Assembly (NCBI RefSeq): GCF_022811705.1
Contig: NZ_CP094528.1
Location: forward strand, 1,240,001-1,304,000
From: Agromyces larvae
GTDB lineage: Bacteria; Actinomycetota; Actinomycetes; Actinomycetales; Microbacteriaceae
DNA length: 64,000 nucleotides
Direction: 5' to 3'
Shown here: piece by piece, positions 17,059-23,670 of the stretch
Position numbering within the stretch: position 1 is the first letter of the stretch
Layout of the letters: the number at the start of each line of letters is the position of its first letter
Made by a program: the position numbers and the translations under genes
Notes under the pieces: generated by a model
Told to the model about the DNA's origin: nothing
Database searches by the model: none
The model's input: only the letters and a program-made list of their open reading frames with translations

Positions 17059-17372
17059 ATCCCTGGGAACCGATGTCGGCCGAACATCTCTACAGCAACC
17101 CGCGCCTGGAGGACCGCGTCTCCAAGCTCGAGGAAGCAACCAAGCGCGGCCTCCGAGCCAACGCCGCCGCAGCCGACGAGCTCGCCGACCGCCTCGACTC
17201 GGTCTCAGCGCGACAAGCCCGCAGCGACGCTCGCCGGCATGAGGCAATCATGAAGCAGGTCGCAAACGTACTCGGGCCACGCCAGCCCGACACGGTCATC
17301 GTCACCGAGGGCAGGCACCGCCCGCTCGTCATCTTCCCCGGCGACAAGGTGAGCTGGCGCTCGGTTATCTGA
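17055..17372 (+). CDS. hypothetical small coiled-coil protein
   Basis: A 105-aa protein. Residues about 18-68 form a likely coiled coil (RVSKLEEATKRGLRANAAAA and LADRLDSVSARQARSDARRH); the C-terminus is a short beta-like segment (DTVIVTEGRHRPLVIFPGD). It overlaps the upstream zinc-ribbon gene by ATGA, implying translational coupling and possibly a complex. I do not recognise a family. Codon use is like the rest of the element. Confidence 0.6.
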   Translation: MNPWEPMSAEHLYSNPRLEDRVSKLEEATKRGLRANAAAADELADRLDSVSARQARSDARRHEAIMKQVANVLGPRQPDTVIVTEGRHRPLVIFPGDKVSWRSVI

Positions 17373-17424
17373 ATCGGCCGGATTTCCGCGTCGATCCACC
17401 GGGAGACGCCCAACGTGGGGCAAC

Positions 17425-17784
17425 GTGCTACTTGTGGCAAGACACGACACCGGCGATCGGTTCGCCCCGCGGCAGTCGCTCGACGACCTGAACCGAATGG
17501 GCGGGTTCGCCGCCCGCCTCGACGAGCTCACTGCACCGCCCAAGGTGTTCCGCAGCGAGCTGCGGCGGCTCGCTCGAGCGGCCGGGCTGCGGGTGCTCAC
17601 CTCGACGACGGATGCCTCGTTCGTCGCGTGGGTGCCGGACTGGGAGATGATCGCGACGCCCGAACAGCTCGCCGCGCGTCGGGCCGCGATCCGCGCCGCG
17701 GTCGAAGCAGCCGACGACGGCGAACCAGCCGCCTCGCGGCGGCATCTGCGGGCCGTGGAACCTGTGAATCCGCCGAGACCCTGA
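17425..17784 (+). CDS. hypothetical element protein
   Basis: A 119-aa protein starting at a GTG (17425) with a GGAGA site further upstream; a second in-frame GTG at 17434 is possible. The sequence is mixed helical with a beta-like centre (GLRVLTSTTDASFVAWVPDWE) and an Ala/Arg-rich helix (LAARRAAIRAAVEAADD). No family is recognised. It ends 77 bp before the start of the second recombinase, with a promoter-like element between, so the recombinase is probably transcribed separately. Confidence 0.5.
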   Translation: MLLVARHDTGDRFAPRQSLDDLNRMGGFAARLDELTAPPKVFRSELRRLARAAGLRVLTSTTDASFVAWVPDWEMIATPEQLAARRAAIRAAVEAADDGEPAASRRHLRAVEPVNPPRP

Positions 17785-17849
17785 GGACAAATCGACACAG
17801 GCTGTCCGTTCTGGCACATTTGTGCCGTTTCCGGCCTCACGCGGTTTCG

Positions 17850-17855
17850 TATGGT
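17850..17855 (+). promoter_or_regulatory. -10 element for leaderless second recombinase
   Basis: TATGGT lies 6 nt before the GTG at 17862 and no ribosome site is present, so transcription probably starts at the start codon. This suggests expression of the recombinase independent of the genes upstream. Confidence 0.5.
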
Positions 17856-17861
17856 GCTCTC

Positions 17862-19298
17862 GTGACGGATGCGAACCCTGAACCTGGCGACCCGTGGGCG
17901 GATGCGCTCGCGACCTACCTCGGCAGCCTCGACCGGCTCTCCGACAGCACCAGGGCGGTGCTCGGCCGGCGACTGCGGCGGATCGCCGCGGACCTCGGTG
18001 GAACCCCGTGGGAAGTCGACCGCGACCGCCTCGCTGACTGGCTCGCACACGCGCCCGGGTCGCCGGCGACCGCGAAGGCGTACCGCGGCGCCGCACGCGG
18101 ATTCTTCACCTGGGCGCACAGCGCCGGTCTGCTCGAGACCAACCCGATGCCCGCACGGCCGAGCCCGTCACGGTATCGGAAAGCCGACCGATGGAACGAC
18201 ACCATCGCCCTGTTCATGACTGCGCAACGCGCAGCCGGCATCGCCGATGGAACGATCGCGAACCGGGTCAAGCACGTACGGCGCTTCGCTGAAGACACGG
18301 AGCTCGGCCCGTTCGACCCGGTACACGAACAGGTCGTCGCGTGGCTTGAGACCGCCTCCGCCTCTCGTTCCCGGCGAGCCGCGCTGCGCACCAGCCTCCG
18401 CGCGTTCTACCGGTGGGCGCACAACACCGGGCGCATCCTCGTCGACCCCACCGACGAGCCCGACGCCCGACGCCGCCGCCGCCCGATCCCCGAGACCTGG
18501 GCGGCGCACCTGCACGCGTTCGTCGTGTTCCAGCAAGCGATCGGCAAACCCTCCACCACGATCGCCCTTCGCCGGTACCAGCTCGCTCACCTGGCCCGCG
18601 ATCACGCGAGCATCGACCCGTTCGCGATGACGCTCGACGACCTCGCCGTGTGGATGCACGGCCGGACGTGGGCGAACGAAACCCGACGCAGCGTCCGCAG
18701 CACGCTCCGCGCGTTCTACCGGTGGGCCGAAGACACCGGCCGCATCGACGACAACCCCGCAAGCAAACTCCCGCCCATTCAGTCCCCGCCGCCACGGCCG
18801 CGACCAGCGACCGCCGACGAGTACCGGGCCGCGCTCGAGCGCGGCGACGAACGCACCTCGCTCGCGATCCGGCTCGCCGCCGAGCTCGGGATGCGCTGCG
18901 CCGAGGTCGCCGTCGTGCACTCCGCCGACCTCATCGGCAGCCACGCGGCCGGCTACTCGCTCGTCGTGCACGGCAAGGGCAGCAAGGAACGCATCATCCC
19001 GGTCACGAACGGGCTCGCCGCAGTGCTCCGCGACCGCGGCGAAGGCTACCTGTTCCCCGGCCAAGACCACGGGCACATCTCGCCGGCGTACCTGTCAAGG
19101 ATCGTCTCCCGACTGCTGCCCGTCGGCGTCACCATGCACGCGCTCCGCCACCGATTCGCAACCCTCGCGTACAACATCGACCGCGACGTGTTCACCGTGC
19201 AACAGCTCCTCGGCCACGCCTCACCCACCACCACACAGCGATACGTACTCGTCGACGACAGCGCCAAACGCCGCCTCATCCAAGCCCTGGCAGGGTGA
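17862..19298 (+). CDS. tyrosine recombinase with three tandem core-binding domains
   Basis: A 478-aa Xer-like recombinase. Three consecutive SAM-like core-binding units are visible at about residues 10-97, 112-198 and 210-305, each ending in a variant of RAFYRWAxxTGRI-x-NP (RGFFTWAHSAGLLETNP, RAFYRWAHNTGRILVDP, RAFYRWAEDTGRIDDNP). The catalytic domain follows with Arg345 (GMRCAEV), Lys372 (GKGSKER), His426-x-x-Arg429 (HALRH), His452 (LLGHAS) and Tyr461 (QRYVLV), all intact. Normal Xer and Int proteins have one core-binding domain. It may resolve multimers of an excised form or act with the main integrase. The start is the leaderless GTG at 17862; the upstream open frame is not protein-like. 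Confidence 0.85.
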   Translation: MTDANPEPGDPWADALATYLGSLDRLSDSTRAVLGRRLRRIAADLGGTPWEVDRDRLADWLAHAPGSPATAKAYRGAARGFFTWAHSAGLLETNPMPARPSPSRYRKADRWNDTIALFMTAQRAAGIADGTIANRVKHVRRFAEDTELGPFDPVHEQVVAWLETASASRSRRAALRTSLRAFYRWAHNTGRILVDPTDEPDARRRRRPIPETWAAHLHAFVVFQQAIGKPSTTIALRRYQLAHLARDHASIDPFAMTLDDLAVWMHGRTWANETRRSVRSTLRAFYRWAEDTGRIDDNPASKLPPIQSPPPRPRPATADEYRAALERGDERTSLAIRLAAELGMRCAEVAVVHSADLIGSHAAGYSLVVHGKGSKERIIPVTNGLAAVLRDRGEGYLFPGQDHGHISPAYLSRIVSRLLPVGVTMHALRHRFATLAYNIDRDVFTVQQLLGHASPTTTQRYVLVDDSAKRRLIQALAG

Positions 19299-19319
19299 CG
19301 CCGAGACCCCGCTGAGCCG

Positions 19320-19724
19320 CTAGAGCCCCGCGAACTCGCGCAAGACGCGCTGCGGCACGACAAGGCTGCCGTGAGCGCCGAGCCTGACCACGCCGAAGGT
19401 TTCGCGGTTCGCCCGGACCGCGTGCTCGCTGACGCCGAGTAGCCTGGCGGCCGTCTCGATGGTCAGGAACACCGGCGATTCATCGAGCGCCGCCGAGAGC
19501 GTGAGCGGCGGCCGGGCGGGGCGCGGTGTGCTGGTTCGTGGTCGCTCGAGCGAAGCAGACTCGTGCGCGACCGGTTCGGCGTCAGCCGGGATCATCCACC
19601 GACCCCGTAGCTGCCGCGCTGCTGACAGCTCGCCGGCGGCGAGCCACCGACGCACGGTCCGCTCGGTGATGCCCCGCTGTCGTGCGTACTCGGCGACCGT
19701 GACCATGACCTCGCTCGTCGTCAT
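19320..19724 (-). CDS. dual excisionase-like helix-turn-helix regulator
   Basis: A 134-aa protein with two MerR/Xis-type helix-turn-helix units joined by a Pro/Arg linker. The first is at about residues 9-46 (AEYARQRGITERTVRRWLAAGEL and LRGRWMIP) and the second at about 88-130 (ETAARLLGVSEHAVRANRETFG and LVVPQRVLREFAGL). A double Xis fold suits binding to paired direct repeats. Its upstream region holds CATGA-type repeats and a perfect 20-bp palindrome, so autoregulation and a recombination-directionality role near attR are likely. It is convergent with the second recombinase. Start choice is uncertain: in-frame ATGs at 19736 and 19706 are alternatives. Confidence 0.75.
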   Translation of the reverse strand: MTTSEVMVTVAEYARQRGITERTVRRWLAAGELSAARQLRGRWMIPADAEPVAHESASLERPRTSTPRPARPPLTLSAALDESPVFLTIETAARLLGVSEHAVRANRETFGVVRLGAHGSLVVPQRVLREFAGL

Positions 19725-19776
19725 GACACGCAGCATGACACGAGCCCCGGACACGTCATGACGTGTCCATGAAATG
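19722..19776. promoter_or_regulatory. CATGA direct repeats and 20-bp palindrome (operator/Xis sites)
   Basis: CATGACACG occurs at 19722 and 19734, CATGACGTG at 19758 and CATGAAATG at 19768. The perfect palindrome GGACACGTCATGACGTGTCC spans 19749-19768. The cluster overlaps the start of the dual-HTH gene and lies between it and the arm-type repeats beside attR. Confidence 0.65.
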
Positions 19777-19785
19777 CCCCGAAAC

Positions 19786-19805
19786 ATGCGCACTCATGCG
19801 CACTC
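19786..19805 (+). repeat. right arm-type repeat, 2 x ATGCGCACTC
   Basis: Identical to 11466-11485, followed at once by a third partial unit GCGCACTC (19806-19813). It lies 129 bp inside attR. Placement at both ends supports arm-type binding by the integrase N-terminus. Confidence 0.7.
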
Positions 19806-19826
19806 GCGCACTCGTAATGGGTGCAT

Positions 19827-19840
19827 ATTCATGCATGAAT
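19827..19840. repeat. ATTCATGCATGAAT palindrome in the right end
   Basis: A perfect 14-bp palindrome, extendable to 24 bp (19822-19845) with one mismatched pair. The surrounding 19815-19880 is clearly more A+T-rich than the rest of the window. It may be a host-factor or Xis site in the recombination complex. Confidence 0.45.
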
Positions 19841-19933
19841 GTGCAATCGGGTTCAAATACAGTTACCGTGTAATCGCTGATGAGACACCGAAACCGGCGT
19901 CAACTCGGCGCGGTACGAAGGTCGCTGGGCGAA

Positions 19934-19978
19934 TCTTCCAAACTGATTACGCGGGTTCGATTCCCGTCATCCCCTCCA
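19934..19978 (+). repeat. attR core, 45-bp direct repeat
   Basis: An exact copy of the tRNA-Gly 3' half at 11350-11394, including encoded CCA. The 5' tRNA half is absent here, so this is the original chromosomal 3' end displaced by integration and not a second tRNA gene. Confidence 0.93.
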
Positions 19979-19998
19979 GAGCACCGAGCAGGTGCGCT

Positions 19999-20035
19999 CG
20001 AACGGCCGGCTCCGCATCCGCGGGCCGGCCGTTCG
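19999..20035. terminator. hairpin between attR and dhaK
   Basis: A 12-bp stem CGAACGGCCGGC with its complement and a 13-nt loop, 41 bp past the dhaK stop on the minus strand. It is the probable terminator of the dha operon. Before integration it would also have lain just downstream of tRNA-Gly. Confidence 0.6.
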
Positions 20036-20076
20036 CGTCGCCTCGCACCGAGCCCGAGCCAGAGCCCGAGCCCCGC

Positions 20077-21072
20077 TCAGAACACGCGGTACCCGATCTC
20101 GGCCGGGGCATCCAGCAGCCGCTCGATCTCGTCGTCGAGCTTCACCAGCGTGACCGAGGCGCCCGCCATGTCGAGCGAGGTGCAGTACTCGCCGACGTAG
20201 CTGCGCACCACCTCGATGCCCTTCGCGGCGAGCGCCTCGTGGGCGTGGCCGTACGCGATGTACAGCTCGCTGATCGGGGTTCCGCCGAGGCCGTTGACCA
20301 TGAGGGCGACCCGGTCGCCGCTGGCGAACGGCAGGTCGGCCACGACGGGCTCGAGCAGGATGTCGACGAGTTCGTCGCTCGGCGCGATCTTCGCGCGCCG
20401 CCGGCCGGGCTCGCCGTGGATGCCGACGCCGATCTCGATCTCGTCGTCGCCGAGCTCGAAGAGCGGGGCGCCCTTCGCGGGCGGGATGCAGGCGGTGAGC
20501 GCCAGACCCATCGTGCGGGTGACCGAGTTGACCTTCTCGCCGATGCGCACGAGCTCGTCGAGGTCGGCGCCCGCTTCGGCGGCCGCCCCGATGGCCTTGA
20601 TGACGAAGAAGTTGCCCGCCACGCCGCGGCGACCGACCGTGTACGTCGAGTCCTGCACGGCGACGTCGTCGTCGATGAACAGGGTGCGCACGTTCACGCC
20701 GTCGGCGAGGCTCATCTCCTGCGCCATGTCGAAGGCCATCCGGTCTCCGGTGTAGTTGTTCACGAGCAGCAGCACGCCCTTCGGCGAGTTCAGCAGCTTC
20801 GTGGTCTCGTACACGTAGTCCATCGGCGGCGCCGCGAACACGTCGCCGGGGCACGCCCCGTCGAGCATGCCCTTGCCGACGACCATCACGTGGGCGGGCT
20901 CGTGGCCCGACCCCGAGCCCTGGATGACCGAGACCTTGTTCTCGTTCGGCGCGTCCTTGCGCATGATGAGGTTGTACTCGGGCACGTACGTCAGGGTGTC
21001 GGGGTTCGCCAGCGCGAGCCCCTTCAGCATCTCGGGGACGTACTGCTTCGGGTCGTTGACGAACTTCTTCAT
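20077..21072 (-). CDS. dhaK: dihydroxyacetone kinase subunit DhaK
   Basis: A 331-aa DhaK domain protein of full length. The substrate-binding His of the family is in GVGIHGEPG; SGSGHEPAH and VNNYTGDRMAFDMA are the conserved loops that hold the covalently bound keto sugar. It works with DhaL, which supplies nucleotide or phosphoryl transfer. It is the last gene of a minus-strand operon and overlaps dhaL by ATGA. No DhaM or PTS gene is nearby, so whether the donor is ATP or a distant DhaM is open. Related actinobacterial enzymes phosphorylate erythruloses, so the substrate may be a triose or a tetrulose. Confidence 0.93.
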   Translation of the reverse strand: MKKFVNDPKQYVPEMLKGLALANPDTLTYVPEYNLIMRKDAPNENKVSVIQGSGSGHEPAHVMVVGKGMLDGACPGDVFAAPPMDYVYETTKLLNSPKGVLLLVNNYTGDRMAFDMAQEMSLADGVNVRTLFIDDDVAVQDSTYTVGRRGVAGNFFVIKAIGAAAEAGADLDELVRIGEKVNSVTRTMGLALTACIPPAKGAPLFELGDDEIEIGVGIHGEPGRRRAKIAPSDELVDILLEPVVADLPFASGDRVALMVNGLGGTPISELYIAYGHAHEALAAKGIEVVRSYVGEYCTSLDMAGASVTLVKLDDEIERLLDAPAEIGYRVF

Positions 21073-21713
21073 TTGCGTTCCTCTCTCTCCTGCCAGGACG
21101 AGGCGAGCGCCTCGAAGATGACGGCGACGGCGACCGCGCCGGCGTCGGGAGACCCGATGCTGCGTTCGCCCGTGTATGCGGCCCGGCCGCGTTTGGCGAT
21201 CATCGGCGTGGTGGCGTCGGCCGATGCCCGCGCGGTGGTCGCGGCGAGCGCGACGATCTCATCGCTCGACTTCCCGTCGGCGAGTGCGGCCTCGATGGCG
21301 TCGGTCGTCGGCACGAGTGCGTCGAGCAGGGTCTTGTCACCGACATCCGCCTGGCCCCTCGCCTTGATGCCCTCGATCGCGGCGCGCAGCATCGCGACCG
21401 CGTCCGCACCGTCGAGGTCGTCCTTGCCGCGCACCGCTCCGGCCGCCCGCAGGAACGAGGTGCCCCAGATCGGGCCGGAGGTGCCCCCGATGCGCCCGGT
21501 GATCGCCATCGCGACCTTCTGCAGGAACGTCGAGATGTCGGCGCGGTCGTACGAGTCCCAGTCGCTCAGCACGATCTCGAAGCCGCGGGCGAGCGAGTAG
21601 CCGAAGTCGCCGTCGCCGACGACCGAGTCGAGGTCGCCGAAGTAGGTCTCGTTGTCGACCGCGGTCTGCGCGATCGTGCGCACCACGAACTCCACGTCGG
21701 GCATGCTCGTCAT
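21069..21713 (-). CDS. dhaL: dihydroxyacetone kinase subunit DhaL
   Basis: A 214-aa all-helical DhaL domain. The Mg-nucleotide-binding Asp cluster is visible as VVGDGDFGYSLARG, and the conserved GGTSGPIWGTSFLRAAG and DATTPMIAKRGRAAYTGERSIGSPD blocks follow. It holds the nucleotide and transfers phosphate to the sugar on DhaK. The ATG at 21713 overlaps the TGA of the phosphatase gene (ATGA) and its own stop overlaps dhaK, so three genes are translationally coupled. Confidence 0.93.
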   Translation of the reverse strand: MTSMPDVEFVVRTIAQTAVDNETYFGDLDSVVGDGDFGYSLARGFEIVLSDWDSYDRADISTFLQKVAMAITGRIGGTSGPIWGTSFLRAAGAVRGKDDLDGADAVAMLRAAIEGIKARGQADVGDKTLLDALVPTTDAIEAALADGKSSDEIVALAATTARASADATTPMIAKRGRAAYTGERSIGSPDAGAVAVAVIFEALASSWQEREERK

Positions 21714-22519
21714 CGGTCCTCCTGGGTCGCGTCGGTCGTGGGGTGCGGAAGCGGGTGGTCGAGTAGGGCGACGAGGTCGGCGAGGCCGACCTCGTCGCCC
21801 GGCGCGATGCCGAAGGGGTCGGCGAGCACGCGCGCGGGTTCGTGATCGTCGCCGAGCGAGGAGAGCACGAGGGATGCCGCGGAGAAGTCCTCGTCGACGG
21901 TGTACGCGCTCACGGTGACGACGGTGCGTAGGCCTGCGGCCACGGCCGCTTCGACGCCGTTGCCGCTGTCCTCGATGACGACGGCGTCGTCGGATCCGAT
22001 GCCGAGTTCGCGCAACGCAAGTTCGTAGATGTCGGGGGCGGGCTTCTTGTGCGCGACGATGTCGCCCGCGAATACACGGAAGCCGGCGGCGGCTTCGGCG
22101 CCGACGGCGTGCTCGAGCACGGCCCGCACCGACGGTTCGGCCGAGGTGGAGGCGACGGCGAGCAGCCATCCGGCCTCGGCGACCTGGCGGCTGATGCGTG
22201 CGATGCCGGGTCGGGCGGGAAGGGCGCCGGATGCCACGAGCTCGGTGTAGATCGCGGTCTTGCGCCGATGCCAGTCGGCGAGGAGCTCGCGCTGGCCGTC
22301 GGCGTCGGCCGGCAGGCCGTTCGCGGCGACGAACTCGGGCGTGAGCAGACTCGCCATGCGCTCCTTGCCGCCGCCGATCCGCACTTTCACGGCGTAGTCC
22401 GCGTCGCTCCACTCGACCGGCAGGCCCACGTCGGCGAAGGTGCGGTTGAACGCGGGCAGATGCCCGTTGCGCTCCGTGTCGGCGAGCACGCCGTCGCAGT
22501 CGAAGATGAGGGCGGGCAT
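21710..22519 (-). CDS. HAD phosphatase, CbbY-like
   Basis: A 269-aa HAD subfamily IA enzyme. Motif I is FDCDGVLADTE with the nucleophile Asp, motif II is VASTSAEPS, the motif III Lys is in HKKPAPDIYE, and motif IV is VIEDSGNGVEAA. The cap sequence IGGGKERM is typical of CbbY, which dephosphorylates xylulose-1,5-bisphosphate. Placement between an aldolase and DhaL suggests it removes a phosphate from a sugar (bis)phosphate in the same pathway; the exact substrate is inference. It overlaps dhaL and starts 1 bp from the aldolase stop. Confidence 0.85.
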   Translation of the reverse strand: MPALIFDCDGVLADTERNGHLPAFNRTFADVGLPVEWSDADYAVKVRIGGGKERMASLLTPEFVAANGLPADADGQRELLADWHRRKTAIYTELVASGALPARPGIARISRQVAEAGWLLAVASTSAEPSVRAVLEHAVGAEAAAGFRVFAGDIVAHKKPAPDIYELALRELGIGSDDAVVIEDSGNGVEAAVAAGLRTVVTVSAYTVDEDFSAASLVLSSLGDDHEPARVLADPFGIAPGDEVGLADLVALLDHPLPHPTTDATQEDR

Positions 22520-22520
22520 G

Positions 22521-23381
22521 TCACCACGCCTTCCCGGCGCTGCCGAACTTCGCGGCCAGGCCCGTGGTCAGGTCGACGATGTGCTGGCGCACGTCGCGGA
22601 ACAGGGATGGCGGATCCCATTTGTCCTGTTCCTCCGCGCCGCGGAGGAACGCGAGGTTCGCCTTCATGAACTCGATCTTCAGCGCGGTCGAGATGTTCAC
22701 CTTGGCGCAGCCGCGCGAGATGAGGTCGCTGAACTGGGCGTCGGTCATGCCGCTGCCGCCGTGCAGGGCGATCGGCACGCCGGTGGCCTCGACGAGGTCG
22801 GTGACGCGCTGGAAGTCGAGGTCGGGCGTCGAGGAATACACGCCGTGCGCGTTGCCGATCGACGGCGCGAACACGTCGACGCCGGTGGTCTCGATGAACT
22901 CGATCGACGTCTCGAGGGTGTGGCGGCGCGGGTCGGTGTCGCTGCCGATGCCGTCTTCGACGCCCTTGATGGCCTCGATCTCGCCCTCGACGTGGGCGCC
23001 GTAGCCGCGGGCCTCGGCGACGACCTCGACCGTCTGCCGCTGGTTCTCCTCGACGGGCATGGTGGATGCGTCGAACAGCACGGAGTTCCAGCCGCGGGCG
23101 AGGCAGTCGCTGATCACCTGCCGCTCGGGGCAGTGGTCGAGGTGCAGGGTGACCGGCACCTCGATGCCCTCGGTCATCGAGGTCCACATCGACCACAGCA
23201 CGTCGAGGCCGATCGACTTCACCGTCTTCACCGACGTCTGCACGATGACGGGCGACCGGGCCTCGACGGCGCCCGCGAGCACCGCTTCGAGGGTCAGGTC
23301 GTTCACGATGTTGATCGCGGGCACCCCGTAGCGCTCCCGGAACGCGCGATCCACGATCTCCTTCAGGCTCACCACCGGCAT
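22521..23381 (-). CDS. class II (Zn-dependent) fructose/tagatose-bisphosphate aldolase family
   Basis: A 286-aa TIM-barrel aldolase. Zinc ligands are visible in HLDHCP, GEIEAIKG, NAHGVYS and LHGGSGM; the phosphate-binding end is KVNISTALK. The length fits the GatY/KbaY/short Fba group. It would split or join a ketose (bis)phosphate to DHAP plus an aldehyde. It is the first gene of the operon with the CbbY-like phosphatase and DhaLK, a grouping that suggests catabolism of an unusual sugar and not central glycolysis. GAGGAGG just before the ATG at 23381 fixes the start; the frame upstream enters repeat DNA. Confidence 0.88.
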   Translation of the reverse strand: MPVVSLKEIVDRAFRERYGVPAINIVNDLTLEAVLAGAVEARSPVIVQTSVKTVKSIGLDVLWSMWTSMTEGIEVPVTLHLDHCPERQVISDCLARGWNSVLFDASTMPVEENQRQTVEVVAEARGYGAHVEGEIEAIKGVEDGIGSDTDPRRHTLETSIEFIETTGVDVFAPSIGNAHGVYSSTPDLDFQRVTDLVEATGVPIALHGGSGMTDAQFSDLISRGCAKVNISTALKIEFMKANLAFLRGAEEQDKWDPPSLFRDVRQHIVDLTTGLAAKFGSAGKAW

Positions 23382-23441
23382 GCCGACCTCCTCGTCTTCG
23401 CGCTGCAAGGCTGACACGGGCGCGACGGCGCCCCCATGCGA

Positions 23442-23469
23442 GATTCCCCTACCGGGTGGTAGGGGAATC
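23442..23469. promoter_or_regulatory. inverted repeat upstream of the aldolase operon
   Basis: A perfect 12-bp inverted repeat, GATTCCCCTACC and its complement around GGGT, 60-90 bp upstream of the aldolase ATG. It is more symmetrical and less G+C-rich than nearby terminators, so an operator for a sugar regulator is plausible. A terminator role cannot be excluded. Confidence 0.5.
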
Positions 23470-23517
23470 CTCCATACGCCCGGCGCACCGCTCGCTGAGG
23501 CCGTCGAAGCGAGACTG

Positions 23518-23670
23518 CCCTTCGACGAGCTCAGGGGGCGGATGCGAGCCCCTTCGACGAGCTCAGGGAGCGCGGGCACGAACCCCTTCGACAAGCTCAG
23601 GGAGCGCGGGCACGAACCCCTTCGACGAGCTCAGGGAGCGCACACACGAACCCCTTCGACAAGCTCAGGG
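23518..23670. repeat. array of five CCCTTCGAC(A/G)AGCTCAGGG repeats
   Basis: Copies start near 23518, 23549, 23583, 23617 and 23651, separated by GAGCGCGGGCACGAA-like spacers, with a degenerate inverted copy near 23493-23510. It is the same 19-bp family found inside the second aminopeptidase gene. The last copy supplies the stop codon of the neighbouring sensor kinase. Confidence 0.85.

Larger units (their letters stand above)
11350..19978. mobile_element. integrated element in tRNA-Gly (about 8.6 kb)
   Basis: The element is bounded by identical 45-bp copies of the tRNA-Gly 3' half. It carries an integrase next to the left end, an Xis-like HTH gene near the right end, Rep-like and small accessory genes between them, and a second tyrosine recombinase. 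Matching 20-bp arm-type repeats lie inside each end. I recognise no capsid, portal, terminase, FtsK/TraB, relaxase, toxin-antitoxin or resistance gene. It could be a self-replicating integrative plasmid, a small integrative element mobilised by a helper, or a phage satellite. Confidence 0.9.

Noticed and set aside
17415..17861. Longer N-terminus for the second recombinase
   Set aside because: It overlaps another gene in a different frame, is low-complexity Arg-rich, and a leaderless promoter marks 17862.
19934..19978. Possible second tRNA-Gly gene
   Set aside because: Only the 3' half is present; the acceptor 5' strand and D arm are missing, so it is the attR copy.
11350..19978. Prophage
   Set aside because: No portal, terminase, capsid, tail or lysis gene could be recognised.
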